DNA of 64,000 nucleotides, taken from Sagittula sp. P11. GTDB taxonomy: Bacteria > Pseudomonadota > Alphaproteobacteria > Rhodobacterales > Rhodobacteraceae. How positions within the stretch are numbered: the first letter of the stretch is position 1; each line of letters begins with the position of its first letter. Below, one piece after another: positions 9,021 to 17,033 of the stretch. The stretch is taken from positions 2,046,001-2,110,000 of the forward strand of contig NZ_CP021913.1 of assembly GCF_002814095.1 (NCBI RefSeq). The letters are read 5' to 3'. Under the pieces are notes generated by a model. It was not told the DNA's origin and did not search any database. It worked only from the letters and a program-made list of their open reading frames with translations. A program made the position numbers and the translations under genes.

Positions 9021-10019
9021 TTAACTGCCGCTCATTGTATGTAAACCCTCTTGGCGGGATATTTCGTCCATTGCTCTGACCAATTCCCCACTGATGCCCG
9101 GTTCCGACAGCGCATGTCCGGCATTGCGCACCATGCGAAGGTCCGCCTCGGGCCAGGCCTGCGCCAGCTCCCATGCCCGGCGTGGCGGGCAGATCATGTC
9201 GTAACGCCCCTGCACGATCACCCCCGGTGTGCCCTTCAGCCGGTCGATGTTGGCCAGGATCCAGCCGTCATGCTCGAGGAAGCCGTCGTTGGCGAAATAG
9301 TGGTTCTCCAGCCGGGCGAAGGCGCGGGCGTAGTGCCCCGGCGACTCGCCCCCGTTGCCGTTGGAATAGACCGTGGCCAGCGCGTTCTCCCACGCGCACC
9401 AGGCCTGCGCGTGCCGCGTCTCGGTCGGCAGGTCGCCGCAGAAAAGCCGCTTGGCGTAGGCGCCGATCATGTCGCCGCGCTCTTCCTCGGGGATCAGGTG
9501 CGTGAACCGCGCCCAGGGTTCCGGCCAGAACTGCCCGGCGCCGCCGCCGTAGAACCATTCCAGCTCCGCCTTGGTCATCATGAAGACGCCGCGCAAAACC
9601 AGGTGGCTGACCCGGTCCGGATGGGTGATGCCGTAGACCAGCGCCAGCGTCGCGCCCCAGCTTCCACCGAACACCGCCCAGCGGTCGATGCCCAGCGTCT
9701 CGCGGATCATCTCGATGTCGGCCACCAGGTGCCAGGTCGTGTTGTTCACCACGCTGGCGTGCGGCTTCGACCGGCCGCAGCCGCGCTGGTCGAACAGCAC
9801 CACGCGGTAAACCTGCGGGTCGAAGTAACGCCGCATCGCCGGGCTGCAGCCGCCGCCCGGGCCACCGTGCAACACCACCACCGGCAACCCGTCGGGGTTG
9901 CCACACTGCTCGACATAGATCTGATGCCCGTCACCCGTATCGAGCGTACGCTGATCGAACGGGTCAACCGGAGGATATAGATACTGCGCTGCGCGCTTTT
10001 GGCCCGGGATTTTGTCCAT
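9021..10019 (-). CDS. pip: Proline iminopeptidase
   Basis: 332 residues, an alpha/beta-hydrolase of peptidase family S33 that removes N-terminal proline from peptides in the cytosol. The oxyanion-hole motif HGGPGGG is near 51-57, the nucleophile Ser120 lies in GGSWG, the acid Asp274 in GRYDMICPP, and the base His302 in NAGHALSE. FDQRGCGRS (76-84) is typical of the family. It sits just upstream of, and on the same strand as, the peptide-type ABC operon, a sensible pairing for using imported peptides. Divergent from ubiG across 35 bp. Confidence 0.95.
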   Translation of the reverse strand: MDKIPGQKRAAQYLYPPVDPFDQRTLDTGDGHQIYVEQCGNPDGLPVVVLHGGPGGGCSPAMRRYFDPQVYRVVLFDQRGCGRSKPHASVVNNTTWHLVADIEMIRETLGIDRWAVFGGSWGATLALVYGITHPDRVSHLVLRGVFMMTKAELEWFYGGGAGQFWPEPWARFTHLIPEEERGDMIGAYAKRLFCGDLPTETRHAQAWCAWENALATVYSNGNGGESPGHYARAFARLENHYFANDGFLEHDGWILANIDRLKGTPGVIVQGRYDMICPPRRAWELAQAWPEADLRMVRNAGHALSEPGISGELVRAMDEISRQEGLHTMSGS

Positions 10020-10054
10020 GTCCTACCTATATTGGCCAAGCATAGGGAAAGACC

Positions 10055-10807
10055 ATGGGGAATGTCATGACGACAACCGTCGACGCATCCGAGATCGCTA
10101 AATTCGAGGCAATGGCCGCCGAGTGGTGGGATCCGAACGGCAAGTTCAAGCCTCTGCACATGATGAACCCGGTGCGGCTCGACTACATCACCACCCAGAT
10201 CGCCGGCGAATTCGACCGCCGGCTCGGCACCGGAAAACCCTTCGCGGGCCTGCGCATCCTTGACATCGGCTGCGGCGGCGGGCTGCTCTGCGAACCCATG
10301 GCCCGCCTCGGTGCCGAGGTCGTGGGCGTCGACGCCGCCCCTCGCAACATTCCCGTGGCCGAGGCGCACGCCGCGCAGTCCGGCCTCGACATCGACTACC
10401 GCCACACCACCGCCGAAGACCTCGCCGAGGCGGGCGAGCGATTCGATGTCGTGCTGAACATGGAAGTGGTCGAACACGTGGCCGACCCGCTGGCCTACCT
10501 GACCGCCTGCCGCCGCCTGCTGAAACCCGGCGGCCTGCACCTCTGCTCGACCATCAACCGCAACCCGAAGAGCTTCGCCATGGCGATCGTCGGCGCGGAA
10601 TACGTGATGCGCTGGCTGCCGAAGGGCACCCACGAATGGTCGAAGTTCATCACCCCGGACGAGCTTTACGAGCTCATGCGCCGCGCCGGGCTCGAGCCGG
10701 TGGACCGCAAGGGCTACGTGTTCAACCCGGTCTCCTGGCGCTGGTCGATCTCCGACCGCGACCTCTCCGTCAACTACGTGACCGCCGCGCTCGCCCCCGC
10801 GTCCTGA
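10055..10807 (+). CDS. ubiG: Ubiquinone biosynthesis O-methyltransferase
   Basis: Catalyses both O-methylations in ubiquinone synthesis using S-adenosylmethionine. The N-terminal text [20 protein letters not shown], then [12 protein letters not shown], is diagnostic of UbiG. The SAM-binding motif [19 protein letters not shown] is at 68-86, and VVEHV follows near residue 133. The length (250) is normal. Two starts are possible, 10055 (MGNVMTTT) and 10067 (MTTTVDAS); the second matches the family start slightly better. Divergent from pip, so the two promoters must lie within or next to a 35-bp gap. Confidence 0.96.
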   Translation: MGNVMTTTVDASEIAKFEAMAAEWWDPNGKFKPLHMMNPVRLDYITTQIAGEFDRRLGTGKPFAGLRILDIGCGGGLLCEPMARLGAEVVGVDAAPRNIPVAEAHAAQSGLDIDYRHTTAEDLAEAGERFDVVLNMEVVEHVADPLAYLTACRRLLKPGGLHLCSTINRNPKSFAMAIVGAEYVMRWLPKGTHEWSKFITPDELYELMRRAGLEPVDRKGYVFNPVSWRWSISDRDLSVNYVTAALAPAS

Positions 10808-10825
10808 ACCGCACCCGGCCCCACC

Positions 10826-10902
10826 CTTCATCTTGGCGGAAAATACCTCGGGGGAGCCGCTCCGCAGGAGCGGCGGGGGCAGCGCCCCCTGTTCCGCACG
10901 AC
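10826..10902 (+). repeat. Short intergenic repeat, copy 2, with GC-rich hairpin tail
   Basis: Begins CTTCATCTTGGCGGAAAATA then CCTCGGGGG, the same core as at 3321. It continues with the hairpin CCGCTCC-GCA-GGAGCGG and a GGGGGCAGCGCCCCC palindrome. The hairpin lies between ubiG (+) and marR (-), whose 3' ends face each other, so it could stop transcription from both sides although no U-tract is present. Confidence 0.6.
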
Positions 10903-10910
10903 AGCGGGCA

Positions 10911-11342
10911 CTACCCCTCCAGCTTGCCGCGCAACTCCCGCAACACCGGGATCGCGGCGCGCACCTTCTCGTCGCCAAGGTCGGTCATCACCTCGTCGAT
11001 CAGCGGCGTGATCGCCGCAAGCGCCGCATCGCGCGCCGAACGCCCCGCGGGCGAGATCGACACCATCTTGCGCCGCGCGTCGTCCCAGTCGGGCCGGATG
11101 TGCACGTAACCTGCGATCTCCAGCTTCGACAGCGTGTTGGTCATGGCGCCCCGCGTCACATGAAACGACCGGGCCAGTTGCGCCGGGCTCTTCTCGCCGC
11201 CGCGCGCAAGCTGGTTCAGCACCGAGAAGTGCGAGATCTCCATCCGGTTCGGCAGCACCTTGGTCAGCCGCGCCCGCAAGAGCTGATCCGCGACCAGCAG
11301 CTCGCTGAACAGCGAGATGGCAAGCGCGCTGCCGTCGCTCAT
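10911..11342 (-). CDS. MarR-family transcriptional regulator
   Basis: 143 residues, normal for MarR. A winged-helix DNA-binding region spans about 38-100 (HFSVLNQLARGG, SPAQLARSFHVTRGAMTNTL for the recognition helix, then GYVHIRPDWDDARRKMVSI for the wing). Likely a dimeric repressor that responds to a small ligand. The ATG at 11340-11342 overlaps the stop of the upstream nitrilase-type gene by 4 bp, so it is co-translated as the last gene of comF-grxC-nitrilase-marR. Targets are not evident from sequence. Confidence 0.9.
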   Translation of the reverse strand: MSDGSALAISLFSELLVADQLLRARLTKVLPNRMEISHFSVLNQLARGGEKSPAQLARSFHVTRGAMTNTLSKLEIAGYVHIRPDWDDARRKMVSISPAGRSARDAALAAITPLIDEVMTDLGDEKVRAAIPVLRELRGKLEG

Positions 11343-12175
11343 GTCTCCGGACCCGTGAATGCGCGGTCGTGGGTCAGGGCGGGCACCTTGCGCCGCGCCT
11401 CGGCCACTTCCGACAGGTCGATGTCGACCACGTGCACCCCGGGCTTCGTCCCGGCGTCGAGGATCACCTCGCCCCAGGGCGAGACCACCAGCGAATGGCC
11501 CCAGGTCTTGCGTGCCCGGCCATGGCGCGCCGGATGTGTGCCGCATTGCGCCGGGGCAAGCACGAAACAGCCGGTCTCGATCGCCCGCGCCTGCAACAGC
11601 GGCATCCAGTGCGCCGGCCCCGTACCGGGCGAAAAGGCTGCCGGCACGGTCAGGATCTCGGCGCCCGCCTGCGCCAGTGCCCGGTAGAGGTAGGCAAACC
11701 GCAGGTCGTAGCAGACCGTCAGGCCGATGACACCGACGTCGGTCCGCGCGACCACCGCCTGCGACCCCGGCGCATAGCCCGACGATTCCCTGTAGGTTTC
11801 CGTCTCCGACACCTGCACGTCGAACATGTGCATCTTGTCGTAGCGCGCCACGATGCCGCCCGAGGGATCGATCAGGAACGACCGGTTGACGAAGCGGTCT
11901 TCCGGCGGTTCGGCCTTCAGCGCCAGCGACCCCGCCAGCACCCAGAGGCCGCTCGCCGCCGCCTGCGCGCACAGCCCGGCCAGCACCCTGTCGTCACCCT
12001 CCTGCCGCAGGACCTCCGTCTGGTGCGCGCGGTCCATCGAGACGCAGTTGCACACCTCCGGCGTCAGCGCGATCTCCGCACCGTCGGCCTTCGCCTCCTT
12101 CAGCATCCTGCGCATGGTGGCGAGGTTGTCCCCCGGATCGTCGGAGGAGGTCATCTGCAGCAGGGCAACCCGCAT
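11339..12175 (-). CDS. Carbon-nitrogen hydrolase, Nit-type amidase
   Basis: 278 residues with the nitrilase-superfamily triad: Glu in LTPEVCN (about 41), Lys in RYDKMHMFD (about 113) and Cys in GLTVCYDLRFAYLYR (about 151). The closest described group is Nit1/Nit2, including deaminated-glutathione and omega-amidases. The gene follows glutaredoxin, which fits a glutathione-related repair role, but the substrate is inferred. Its ATG shares one base with the grxC stop (TGATG at 12173-12177), and its own stop overlaps marR. Confidence 0.9.
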   Translation of the reverse strand: MRVALLQMTSSDDPGDNLATMRRMLKEAKADGAEIALTPEVCNCVSMDRAHQTEVLRQEGDDRVLAGLCAQAAASGLWVLAGSLALKAEPPEDRFVNRSFLIDPSGGIVARYDKMHMFDVQVSETETYRESSGYAPGSQAVVARTDVGVIGLTVCYDLRFAYLYRALAQAGAEILTVPAAFSPGTGPAHWMPLLQARAIETGCFVLAPAQCGTHPARHGRARKTWGHSLVVSPWGEVILDAGTKPGVHVVDIDLSEVAEARRKVPALTHDRAFTGPET

Positions 12176-12432
12176 CAGCCCGCCAGCAACGGGTCGAGCT
12201 TGCCCTCCCGCTCCAGCGCCGCCAGGTCGTCGTAGCCGCCGACGTGGGTCTCGCCGATGAAGATCTGCGGCACGGTGTGGCGGCCGTGGGCGCGGTCCAT
12301 CATCTCCGAACGGCGCGCGGGTTCGCGCATGACATCGATCTCGTGGAACGTGACCCCCTTGGAGGTCAGGAGCTTTTTGGCCGCGTGGCAGTAGCCGCAG
12401 ATCGGGGTGGAATAGATTTCGACGTTTTGCAT
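12175..12432 (-). CDS. grxC: Glutaredoxin 3
   Basis: 85-residue dithiol glutaredoxin. Active site CGYC at 12-15 (TPICGYCHAAKKLL), the cis-proline motif TVPQIFI near 53-59, and the glutathione-contact GGYDDL near 65-70. Reduces protein disulfides and glutathione mixed disulfides in the cytosol. Lies between comF (39-bp gap) and the Nit-type hydrolase (1-bp overlap) in a leftward group. Confidence 0.96.
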   Translation of the reverse strand: MQNVEIYSTPICGYCHAAKKLLTSKGVTFHEIDVMREPARRSEMMDRAHGRHTVPQIFIGETHVGGYDDLAALEREGKLDPLLAG

Positions 12433-12471
12433 GGTGCGTTTCCTTTCGGTCCATGGACCTTTGACGGAAAC

Positions 12472-13185
12472 TTAGGGGTCTTTGGCGACGCGCGCCAGAA
12501 CGGAGACGCATACCTCCTGTGCGCCCGCAGACAGACAGGCCTCGGCCGAGGCGGCGAGCGTCGCGCCCGTGGTCATCACGTCGTCCACCAGCAGCACCCG
12601 CCGGCCCGCCATCAGCCCTTCGCGCCCGGCGCGGGCGGCGATCCGGCCCGACAACACCTCGAACCGCTGGGCGCGCGTCTTGCCGTCCAGCAGCGGCGTC
12701 GCCTGCCGCCGCAGCAGCGCGTCGGGGCACCAGTCGATCCCCAGCCTGCGCGCCAGGGCCCGGGCCAGCAGCGCCGACTGGTTGTAGCGCCGCGAAAGGT
12801 GGCGGTGCAGGTGCAGCGGCACAGGCACCACCAGCGTCTCCGGCGTCACCATGTCGCGGCTGACCCGGGCCATCCACGCCGCCGCGGGTGCCGCGATGTC
12901 CTGCCGGTCGCCATGCTTCAGCGCCAGCACCAGCCGCCGCCCCACGTCCGCATAGACCAGCGCCGCCCGTCCCTTCACCCACGGACGCGCAACCGTCAGG
13001 CAGTCGTCGCAATGCTCCACCGTCCCGGACTCCCCCGGCAGCGGCACCCCGCACAGGTCGCAGGTCAGGCCGGTGATGAACCGCGTCTCGCGCCAGCAGG
13101 CGCCGCAAAGGCCGAAATCCGTCTCCACCAGCCCGCTGCAGGACAGGCAGCGCGGCGGATAAACAAGCTGCAGGAGGGTTTGCAT
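12472..13185 (-). CDS. comF: ComF-family phosphoribosyltransferase-like protein
   Basis: 237 residues from ATG 13183-13185. The N-terminal zinc-type motif has CLSC, CGAC and CDLCG pairs with a later CDDC. The C-terminal phosphoribosyltransferase fold has the PRPP loop RVLLVDDVMTTGATLAASA near 190-208, and YNQSALLARALA precedes it. In other bacteria ComF aids DNA uptake; alphaproteobacterial relatives are often of uncertain role. An alternative ATG at 13213-13215 would abut the divergent methyltransferase gene directly; 13185 leaves a 30-bp gap. Neither start has a clear Shine-Dalgarno. Confidence 0.9.
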   Translation of the reverse strand: MQTLLQLVYPPRCLSCSGLVETDFGLCGACWRETRFITGLTCDLCGVPLPGESGTVEHCDDCLTVARPWVKGRAALVYADVGRRLVLALKHGDRQDIAAPAAAWMARVSRDMVTPETLVVPVPLHLHRHLSRRYNQSALLARALARRLGIDWCPDALLRRQATPLLDGKTRAQRFEVLSGRIAARAGREGLMAGRRVLLVDDVMTTGATLAASAEACLSAGAQEVCVSVLARVAKDP

Positions 13186-13215
13186 CCGCGCGGTCCAGAA
13201 ATTATCTGCTCTCAT

Positions 13216-14034
13216 ATGGACACCCCTCCCCGCCTGACCGACCGGGCCGCCCTGACCCGCAACCGCCGCCGCGCCGACAAGGGCGCGCTGTTCCTGCACG
13301 ACATCGCGCGGGACGAGGCGGAGGATCGGCTCGCCATGGTTAACAGGACGTTTACCGCCCCCGCCGTGGTGACGCCCTTCCCCGATGTCTGGCGGCAGAC
13401 CTTTCCGGAGGCGCGCCTTGTCGAGGATACGGAGATCCTCGACCTGACCCCCGGCGCCCATGACCTCGTGATCCACGCGCTCTGCCTGCACTGGGCCGAC
13501 GATCCGGTGGGCCAGCTCATCCAGGTGCGGCACGCGCTGAGACCCGATGGCCTTGCCCTCGTGCTTGCGTTCGGCGGCCAGACGCTGCACGAGTTGCGCG
13601 CAGCTCTTGGCCAGGCCGAGGCCGAAGTGACCGGCGGCCTCTCGCCCCGCGTCCTGCCCATGGCCGAGATCCGCGATCTGGGCGCCCTGATGCAGCGCGC
13701 CGGTCTGGCCCTGCCGGTGGCCGACAGCGCCCCGCTCGACGTGAGCTACCGCAATGCGCTGCACCTGATGCAGGAACTCCGCGCCATGGGCGAGGGCAAC
13801 GCGCTCGACGCGCGGATCAGGCGCTTCACCCGCCGCCGCGTCCTCATGCGCGCCGCCGAGATCTACGCCGAAAGCTACCCGGCAAAGGACGGTCGCGTCC
13901 GCGCTACCTTCGAGATCCTGACCCTGACCGGCTGGGCGCCCGACGCCAGCCAGCCGCAGCCCCTCCGCCCCGGCAGCGCGGCAAAGCGTCTGGCCGATGC
14001 CCTGGGCACGCAGGAAACGCCGTTGAAAGATTGA
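13216..14034 (+). CDS. SAM-dependent methyltransferase, BioC/NDUFAF5-like
   Basis: 272 residues. The N-terminus LTDRAALTRNRRRADKGALF and DIARDEAEDRLAMVNRTF match the group of alphaproteobacterial class I methyltransferases related to BioC and mitochondrial NDUFAF5. A degenerate Rossmann motif follows (DLTPGAHDLVIHALCLHWADD), then LRPDGLALVLAFGGQTLHELR. The glycine-rich SAM loop is not obvious, so substrate and even activity are uncertain. Starts 30 bp from comF, divergently, with no visible ribosome-binding site upstream. hemH follows 58 bp later. Confidence 0.82.
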   Translation: MDTPPRLTDRAALTRNRRRADKGALFLHDIARDEAEDRLAMVNRTFTAPAVVTPFPDVWRQTFPEARLVEDTEILDLTPGAHDLVIHALCLHWADDPVGQLIQVRHALRPDGLALVLAFGGQTLHELRAALGQAEAEVTGGLSPRVLPMAEIRDLGALMQRAGLALPVADSAPLDVSYRNALHLMQELRAMGEGNALDARIRRFTRRRVLMRAAEIYAESYPAKDGRVRATFEILTLTGWAPDASQPQPLRPGSAAKRLADALGTQETPLKD

Positions 14035-14092
14035 CCTGCCAGCATGACGCGATACCTAGCTGGCGAAACATTCCAAAAAGGGGACATAACCG

Positions 14093-15157
14093 ATGCTGGA
14101 TGGCACGACGACCGGGACGCGGCCCGCGCACGCCCCCTCTGACCACCCGAAGGTCGCAACCGGGAAGGTGGGCGTCCTGCTCGCCAACCTCGGCACGCCG
14201 GACGGCCACGATTACTGGTCCATGCGGCGCTACCTGAACGAGTTCCTGTCGGACCGCCGCGTGATCGACTACGCGCCTTGGAAATGGCAGCCGCTCCTGC
14301 AACTGGTGATCCTGTCCAAGCGGCCCTTCACCTCCGGCGCCGCCTACCGCTCCATCTGGAACAACGAGGCGAACGAGTCGCCGCTGATGACGATCACCAA
14401 GGCGAAGACCGCCAAGATCGCCGCCCGCATGGCCGAAGAATACGGCGACCAGGTGGAGGTCGCCTTCTGCATGCGCTACGGCAACCCCTCGACCCAGTCG
14501 AAGGTCCGCGAGCTGGTGGAAAAGGGCTGCCGCAAGATCCTGTTCTTCCCGCTTTACCCGCAATACGCGGGCGCCACCTCCGGCACCGCGAACGACCAGT
14601 TCTTCCGCGCCCTCATGGCCGAGAAATGGCAACCCACCGCGCGGATCGTCGATCCCTACTTCGAGCATCCGAAATACGTGGAGGCGCTGGCCCAGTCGGT
14701 CGAACGCGCCTACGCCGCGGCCGAGCAGAAGCCCGAACTGCTGATCTGTTCCTATCACGGCCTGCCGCAGCGCTACCTTATGGAAGGCGACCCCTATCAC
14801 TGCCAGTGCCAGAAGACGACGCGCCTGCTGAAAGAGCGGCTCGGATGGGACGATTCGCAGATCAAGACCACGTTCCAGAGCCAGTTCGGCCCCGAGGACT
14901 GGCTGCGTCCCTACACCGTCGAAGAGGTCGCCCGGCTGGCGAAGGAAGACGGCGTGAAGCGCATCGCCATCTGCGCCCCGGCCTTCTCGGCGGACTGCAT
15001 CGAAACGCTGGAAGAGATCAACGAGGAGATCAAGGAGAGCTTCGAACACGCCGGCGGCGAGAGCTTCACCTACATCCCCTGCCTGAACGACGACGACGCC
15101 CACATCGAGGCGCTCAGCACGGTGATCGGCGAAAACCTGTCAGGCTGGGTCCGCTGA
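14093..15157 (+). CDS. hemH: Ferrochelatase
   Basis: 354 residues. Inserts Fe2+ into protoporphyrin IX, the last step of heme synthesis, at the inner membrane face. Motifs: GVLLANLGTPDGHDYWSMRR near 27-46, RYGNPS near 128, the catalytic histidine in CSYHGLPQRY near 222, and PAFSADCIETLEEI near 303-316. Cys residues YHCQCQ near 239 and the C-terminal Cys resemble the pattern of ferrochelatases that carry a 2Fe-2S cluster, but this is not certain. GGGGAC precedes the ATG. A bidirectional hairpin follows 63 bp after the stop. Confidence 0.97.
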   Translation: MLDGTTTGTRPAHAPSDHPKVATGKVGVLLANLGTPDGHDYWSMRRYLNEFLSDRRVIDYAPWKWQPLLQLVILSKRPFTSGAAYRSIWNNEANESPLMTITKAKTAKIAARMAEEYGDQVEVAFCMRYGNPSTQSKVRELVEKGCRKILFFPLYPQYAGATSGTANDQFFRALMAEKWQPTARIVDPYFEHPKYVEALAQSVERAYAAAEQKPELLICSYHGLPQRYLMEGDPYHCQCQKTTRLLKERLGWDDSQIKTTFQSQFGPEDWLRPYTVEEVARLAKEDGVKRIAICAPAFSADCIETLEEINEEIKESFEHAGGESFTYIPCLNDDDAHIEALSTVIGENLSGWVR

Positions 15158-15220
15158 AAAAGAAGGCAGGTCTTGGGGCAGACGCCCCCGGACCCGCCAC
15201 ACCTTGACCCGGAAATGAAA

Positions 15221-15248
15221 AAGGCGGTGCCGTTGCACCGCCTTTTCT
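15221..15248. terminator. Bidirectional terminator between hemH and the small secreted peptide gene
   Basis: A perfect 10-bp stem AAGGCGGTGC / GCACCGCCTT with a CGTT loop. It is followed by TTCT on the plus strand and by TTTC on the minus strand, and sits between two convergent genes. Confidence 0.85.
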
Positions 15249-15286
15249 ATTCTCAAAGCCCGCACGGTTGCGGGTGCTTCTGACGA

Positions 15287-15484
15287 TTAGTCAGCAGCAG
15301 CAGCCGCAACGATTGCGATCAGCAGCAGCGGGATCAGCAGAGCTGCGGAAGAAGAAGACGCCTGGGTCTCTTCAACAACAACAACCGGCTCGACTTCCAT
15401 GACAACGTCGTCCTTAGCGTAGGAACCGGCCATTGCGGAAGTTGCAGCAGCTGCAAATGCGGCGGCGAGTGCGAGTTTCTTCAT
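15287..15484 (-). CDS. Small Ala-rich secreted or anchored peptide, unknown function
   Basis: 65 residues. Start ATG 15482-15484 follows a perfect GGAGGATAAC ribosome site; upstream in-frame codons are unlikely to be translated. Layout: a signal peptide (MKKLALAAAFAAAATSAMAG, cleavage near residue 19), an acidic Val-rich segment (about 24-39, VVMEVEPVVVVEE), a Ser run (43-46), then a strongly hydrophobic C-terminal helix (LLIPLLLIAIVAAAAAD). Mature length is only about 46 residues. From memory, similar peptides occur in many Rhodobacteraceae genomes. Convergent with hemH. No function known. Confidence 0.82.
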   Translation of the reverse strand: MKKLALAAAFAAAATSAMAGSYAKDDVVMEVEPVVVVEETQASSSSAALLIPLLLIAIVAAAAAD

Positions 15485-15559
15485 GTTATCCTCCAGATAT
15501 TCGCCTGCCGCGGCCATAGTGGTCCGTACGACAGGCACCCAAGACTTACCTCGTGACTC

Positions 15560-15589
15560 GTTCTAAGCAGCATTTCGAAGGCTTTGCAA
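15560..15589 (-). promoter_or_regulatory. Possible sigma70-type promoter of the small peptide gene
   Basis: On the minus strand, TTGCAA (15584-15589) and TAGAAC (15560-15565) are separated by 18 bp, placing the transcript start about 65 nt before the peptide ATG. Weak match, inferred. Confidence 0.3.
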
Positions 15590-15631
15590 TTGCTTCTTAA
15601 CGCGCGAAATTCGCCGCTCGCCCGAGTGTCG

Positions 15632-16228
15632 TCAAATTAGCAACACCTGAGTGCCCACGGACGCCATCTCGTACAGGGCCTCGATATGCTCGTTGTAAAG
15701 ACCGATGCAGCCGTTCGAGGAGCGGCGGCCGATCTTGCGCGTGTCGTGGGTGCCGTGGATGCGGTAATACTGCCAGCTCAGGTGCATCGCGCGGGTGCCC
15801 AGCGGGTTGTCCGGGCCGGGGCCGACATAGTCCGGCCACTCCGGGTTGCGGATCTTCATCGCCGGGGTCGGGCGCCAGTCCGGGTTCGGGTCCTTCAGCG
15901 TGATCGAGGTACGGCCGCGGCGCGTCAGGTCCTCGGTCAGCGGAACCGAGCACGGGTACAGGTGATACTGCCCGCTTTCCTGCCAGTAGTGCAGCGCGCG
16001 CGAGGAAATATCGACGAGAATCGCACCTTTCGAAAGGTTCGAGAAGTACGGCTGCCAGTTCAGCGTCCGGAAGCTGGAGATGTTGCGGCGCACCGAGGAA
16101 TTCAGTTCGCGCTCGATCTCCGTCGTGCCTGCTCCGTTCACCTGTGCCAGTGCCGGTGTCGCAAGGGTAGCGGCTGTCGCGGCAAGAAATGCACGGCGGC
16201 CAATGGTAAAGCGTGGCGTGTCAGCCAT
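15632..16228 (-). CDS. L,D-transpeptidase (YkuD domain), Tat-type signal
   Basis: 198 residues. The N-terminus FTIGRRAFLAATAATLATPALAQ is a twin-arginine-like signal peptide. The YkuD catalytic motif is HGTHD (158-162) followed by GRRSSNGCIGLYNEHI, with nucleophile Cys174. Such enzymes make 3-3 crosslinks in peptidoglycan or attach proteins or D-amino acids to it, in the periplasm. A good promoter match lies 40 bp upstream. Divergent from the CAP-domain lipoprotein across 171 bp. A second L,D-transpeptidase is encoded 0.8 kb away. Confidence 0.93.
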   Translation of the reverse strand: MADTPRFTIGRRAFLAATAATLATPALAQVNGAGTTEIERELNSSVRRNISSFRTLNWQPYFSNLSKGAILVDISSRALHYWQESGQYHLYPCSVPLTEDLTRRGRTSITLKDPNPDWRPTPAMKIRNPEWPDYVGPGPDNPLGTRAMHLSWQYYRIHGTHDTRKIGRRSSNGCIGLYNEHIEALYEMASVGTQVLLI

Positions 16229-16267
16229 GATTCAAGCTCCTGATCAGGGGAAGTCCTGCCTGTGGGT

Positions 16268-16296
16268 ATAATATGGCCTGAATGCCTCAGTCGCAA
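16268..16296 (-). promoter_or_regulatory. Sigma70-type promoter of the L,D-transpeptidase gene
   Basis: On the minus strand, TTGCGA (16291-16296), a 17-bp spacer and TATTAT (16268-16273); the start codon lies about 40 bp downstream. Correct spacing and a good -10. Confidence 0.5.
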
Positions 16297-16399
16297 TTCA
16301 AAGGCTTGTCATCACGCAGCTTCACGCCGATGTGCGTTTGATCCGCAACGCACGGCGCGGTAAGGCAGTCGAAACGCCTTAAATGCGAGAGCAGTCCCT

Positions 16400-16957
16400 A
16401 TGAACCGTCGCGCCTTCCTGATCCTGTCCTCCTTCGCAGCGCTTGCAGCCTGCACCACGTCGCCTGCACCGACCGGTGGCGGAGGGGTCGGACCGGACGG
16501 CAGACCCCTGCCCCGCGTCTACCGGATCGGACCCGGGCAGCGCGGCCAGATCGAATACCGGATGCTCGATGCGGTGAACGCGCTGCGCCAGGCCTCCGGC
16601 GCCCCGGCCCTGACGCTCGACAACAAGCTGCAGGCCGCCGCCGCAACCCATGCCCGCGACATGTCGGTCCAGAACCGCCCGTGGCACTTCGGCTCCGACG
16701 GCTCCTCGCCGATCGACCGGGTGCAGCGCGTGGGCTACACCGGCCGCCTCGTGGGCGAAGCGATCTCGGAAACCTACGAGACCGAGCTGGAAACCCTTTC
16801 GGCCTGGATGGAAGAGACGCCGACCCGCAACGTCATCCTCGATTCCTCTGCGACCGAGATGGGCTTTGCCTGGTATCAGGAAAACAATGGCAAGATCTGG
16901 TGGTGCCTGGTGACCGGCGCGTCCGGCATGGCCTCGACCCCCGGTCTGCAGACCTGA
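16400..16957 (+). CDS. CAP-domain lipoprotein
   Basis: 185 residues. Signal peptide with lipobox LAAC (Cys18), so probably a membrane-anchored lipoprotein. The CAP (SCP/PR-1) domain follows from about residue 50: MLDAVNALRQASGAPALTLD, KLQAAAATHARDMSVQNRPWHFGSDG with the first conserved His, then a Glu-bearing VGEAISE and WYQENNGKIWWCLVTG. Bacterial CAP proteins are poorly characterised; some occur with cell-wall enzymes, as here between two L,D-transpeptidase genes. A strong terminator follows. Confidence 0.9.
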   Translation: MNRRAFLILSSFAALAACTTSPAPTGGGGVGPDGRPLPRVYRIGPGQRGQIEYRMLDAVNALRQASGAPALTLDNKLQAAAATHARDMSVQNRPWHFGSDGSSPIDRVQRVGYTGRLVGEAISETYETELETLSAWMEETPTRNVILDSSATEMGFAWYQENNGKIWWCLVTGASGMASTPGLQT

Positions 16958-16998
16958 GGTTTCGCCGCGAAACCTCCAACCTTTACAAAAGGTTAACG

Positions 16999-17030
16999 CG
17001 CGCCGGATCCCGAAGGTCCGGCGCGTTTTT
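16999..17030 (+). terminator. Intrinsic terminator after the CAP-domain gene
   Basis: A 9-bp perfect stem CGCGCCGGA / TCCGGCGCG with a 9-nt loop, directly followed by TTTTT (17026-17030). It ends 4 bp before the stop codon of the convergent L,D-transpeptidase gene. Confidence 0.88.
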
Positions 17031-17033
17031 CGT

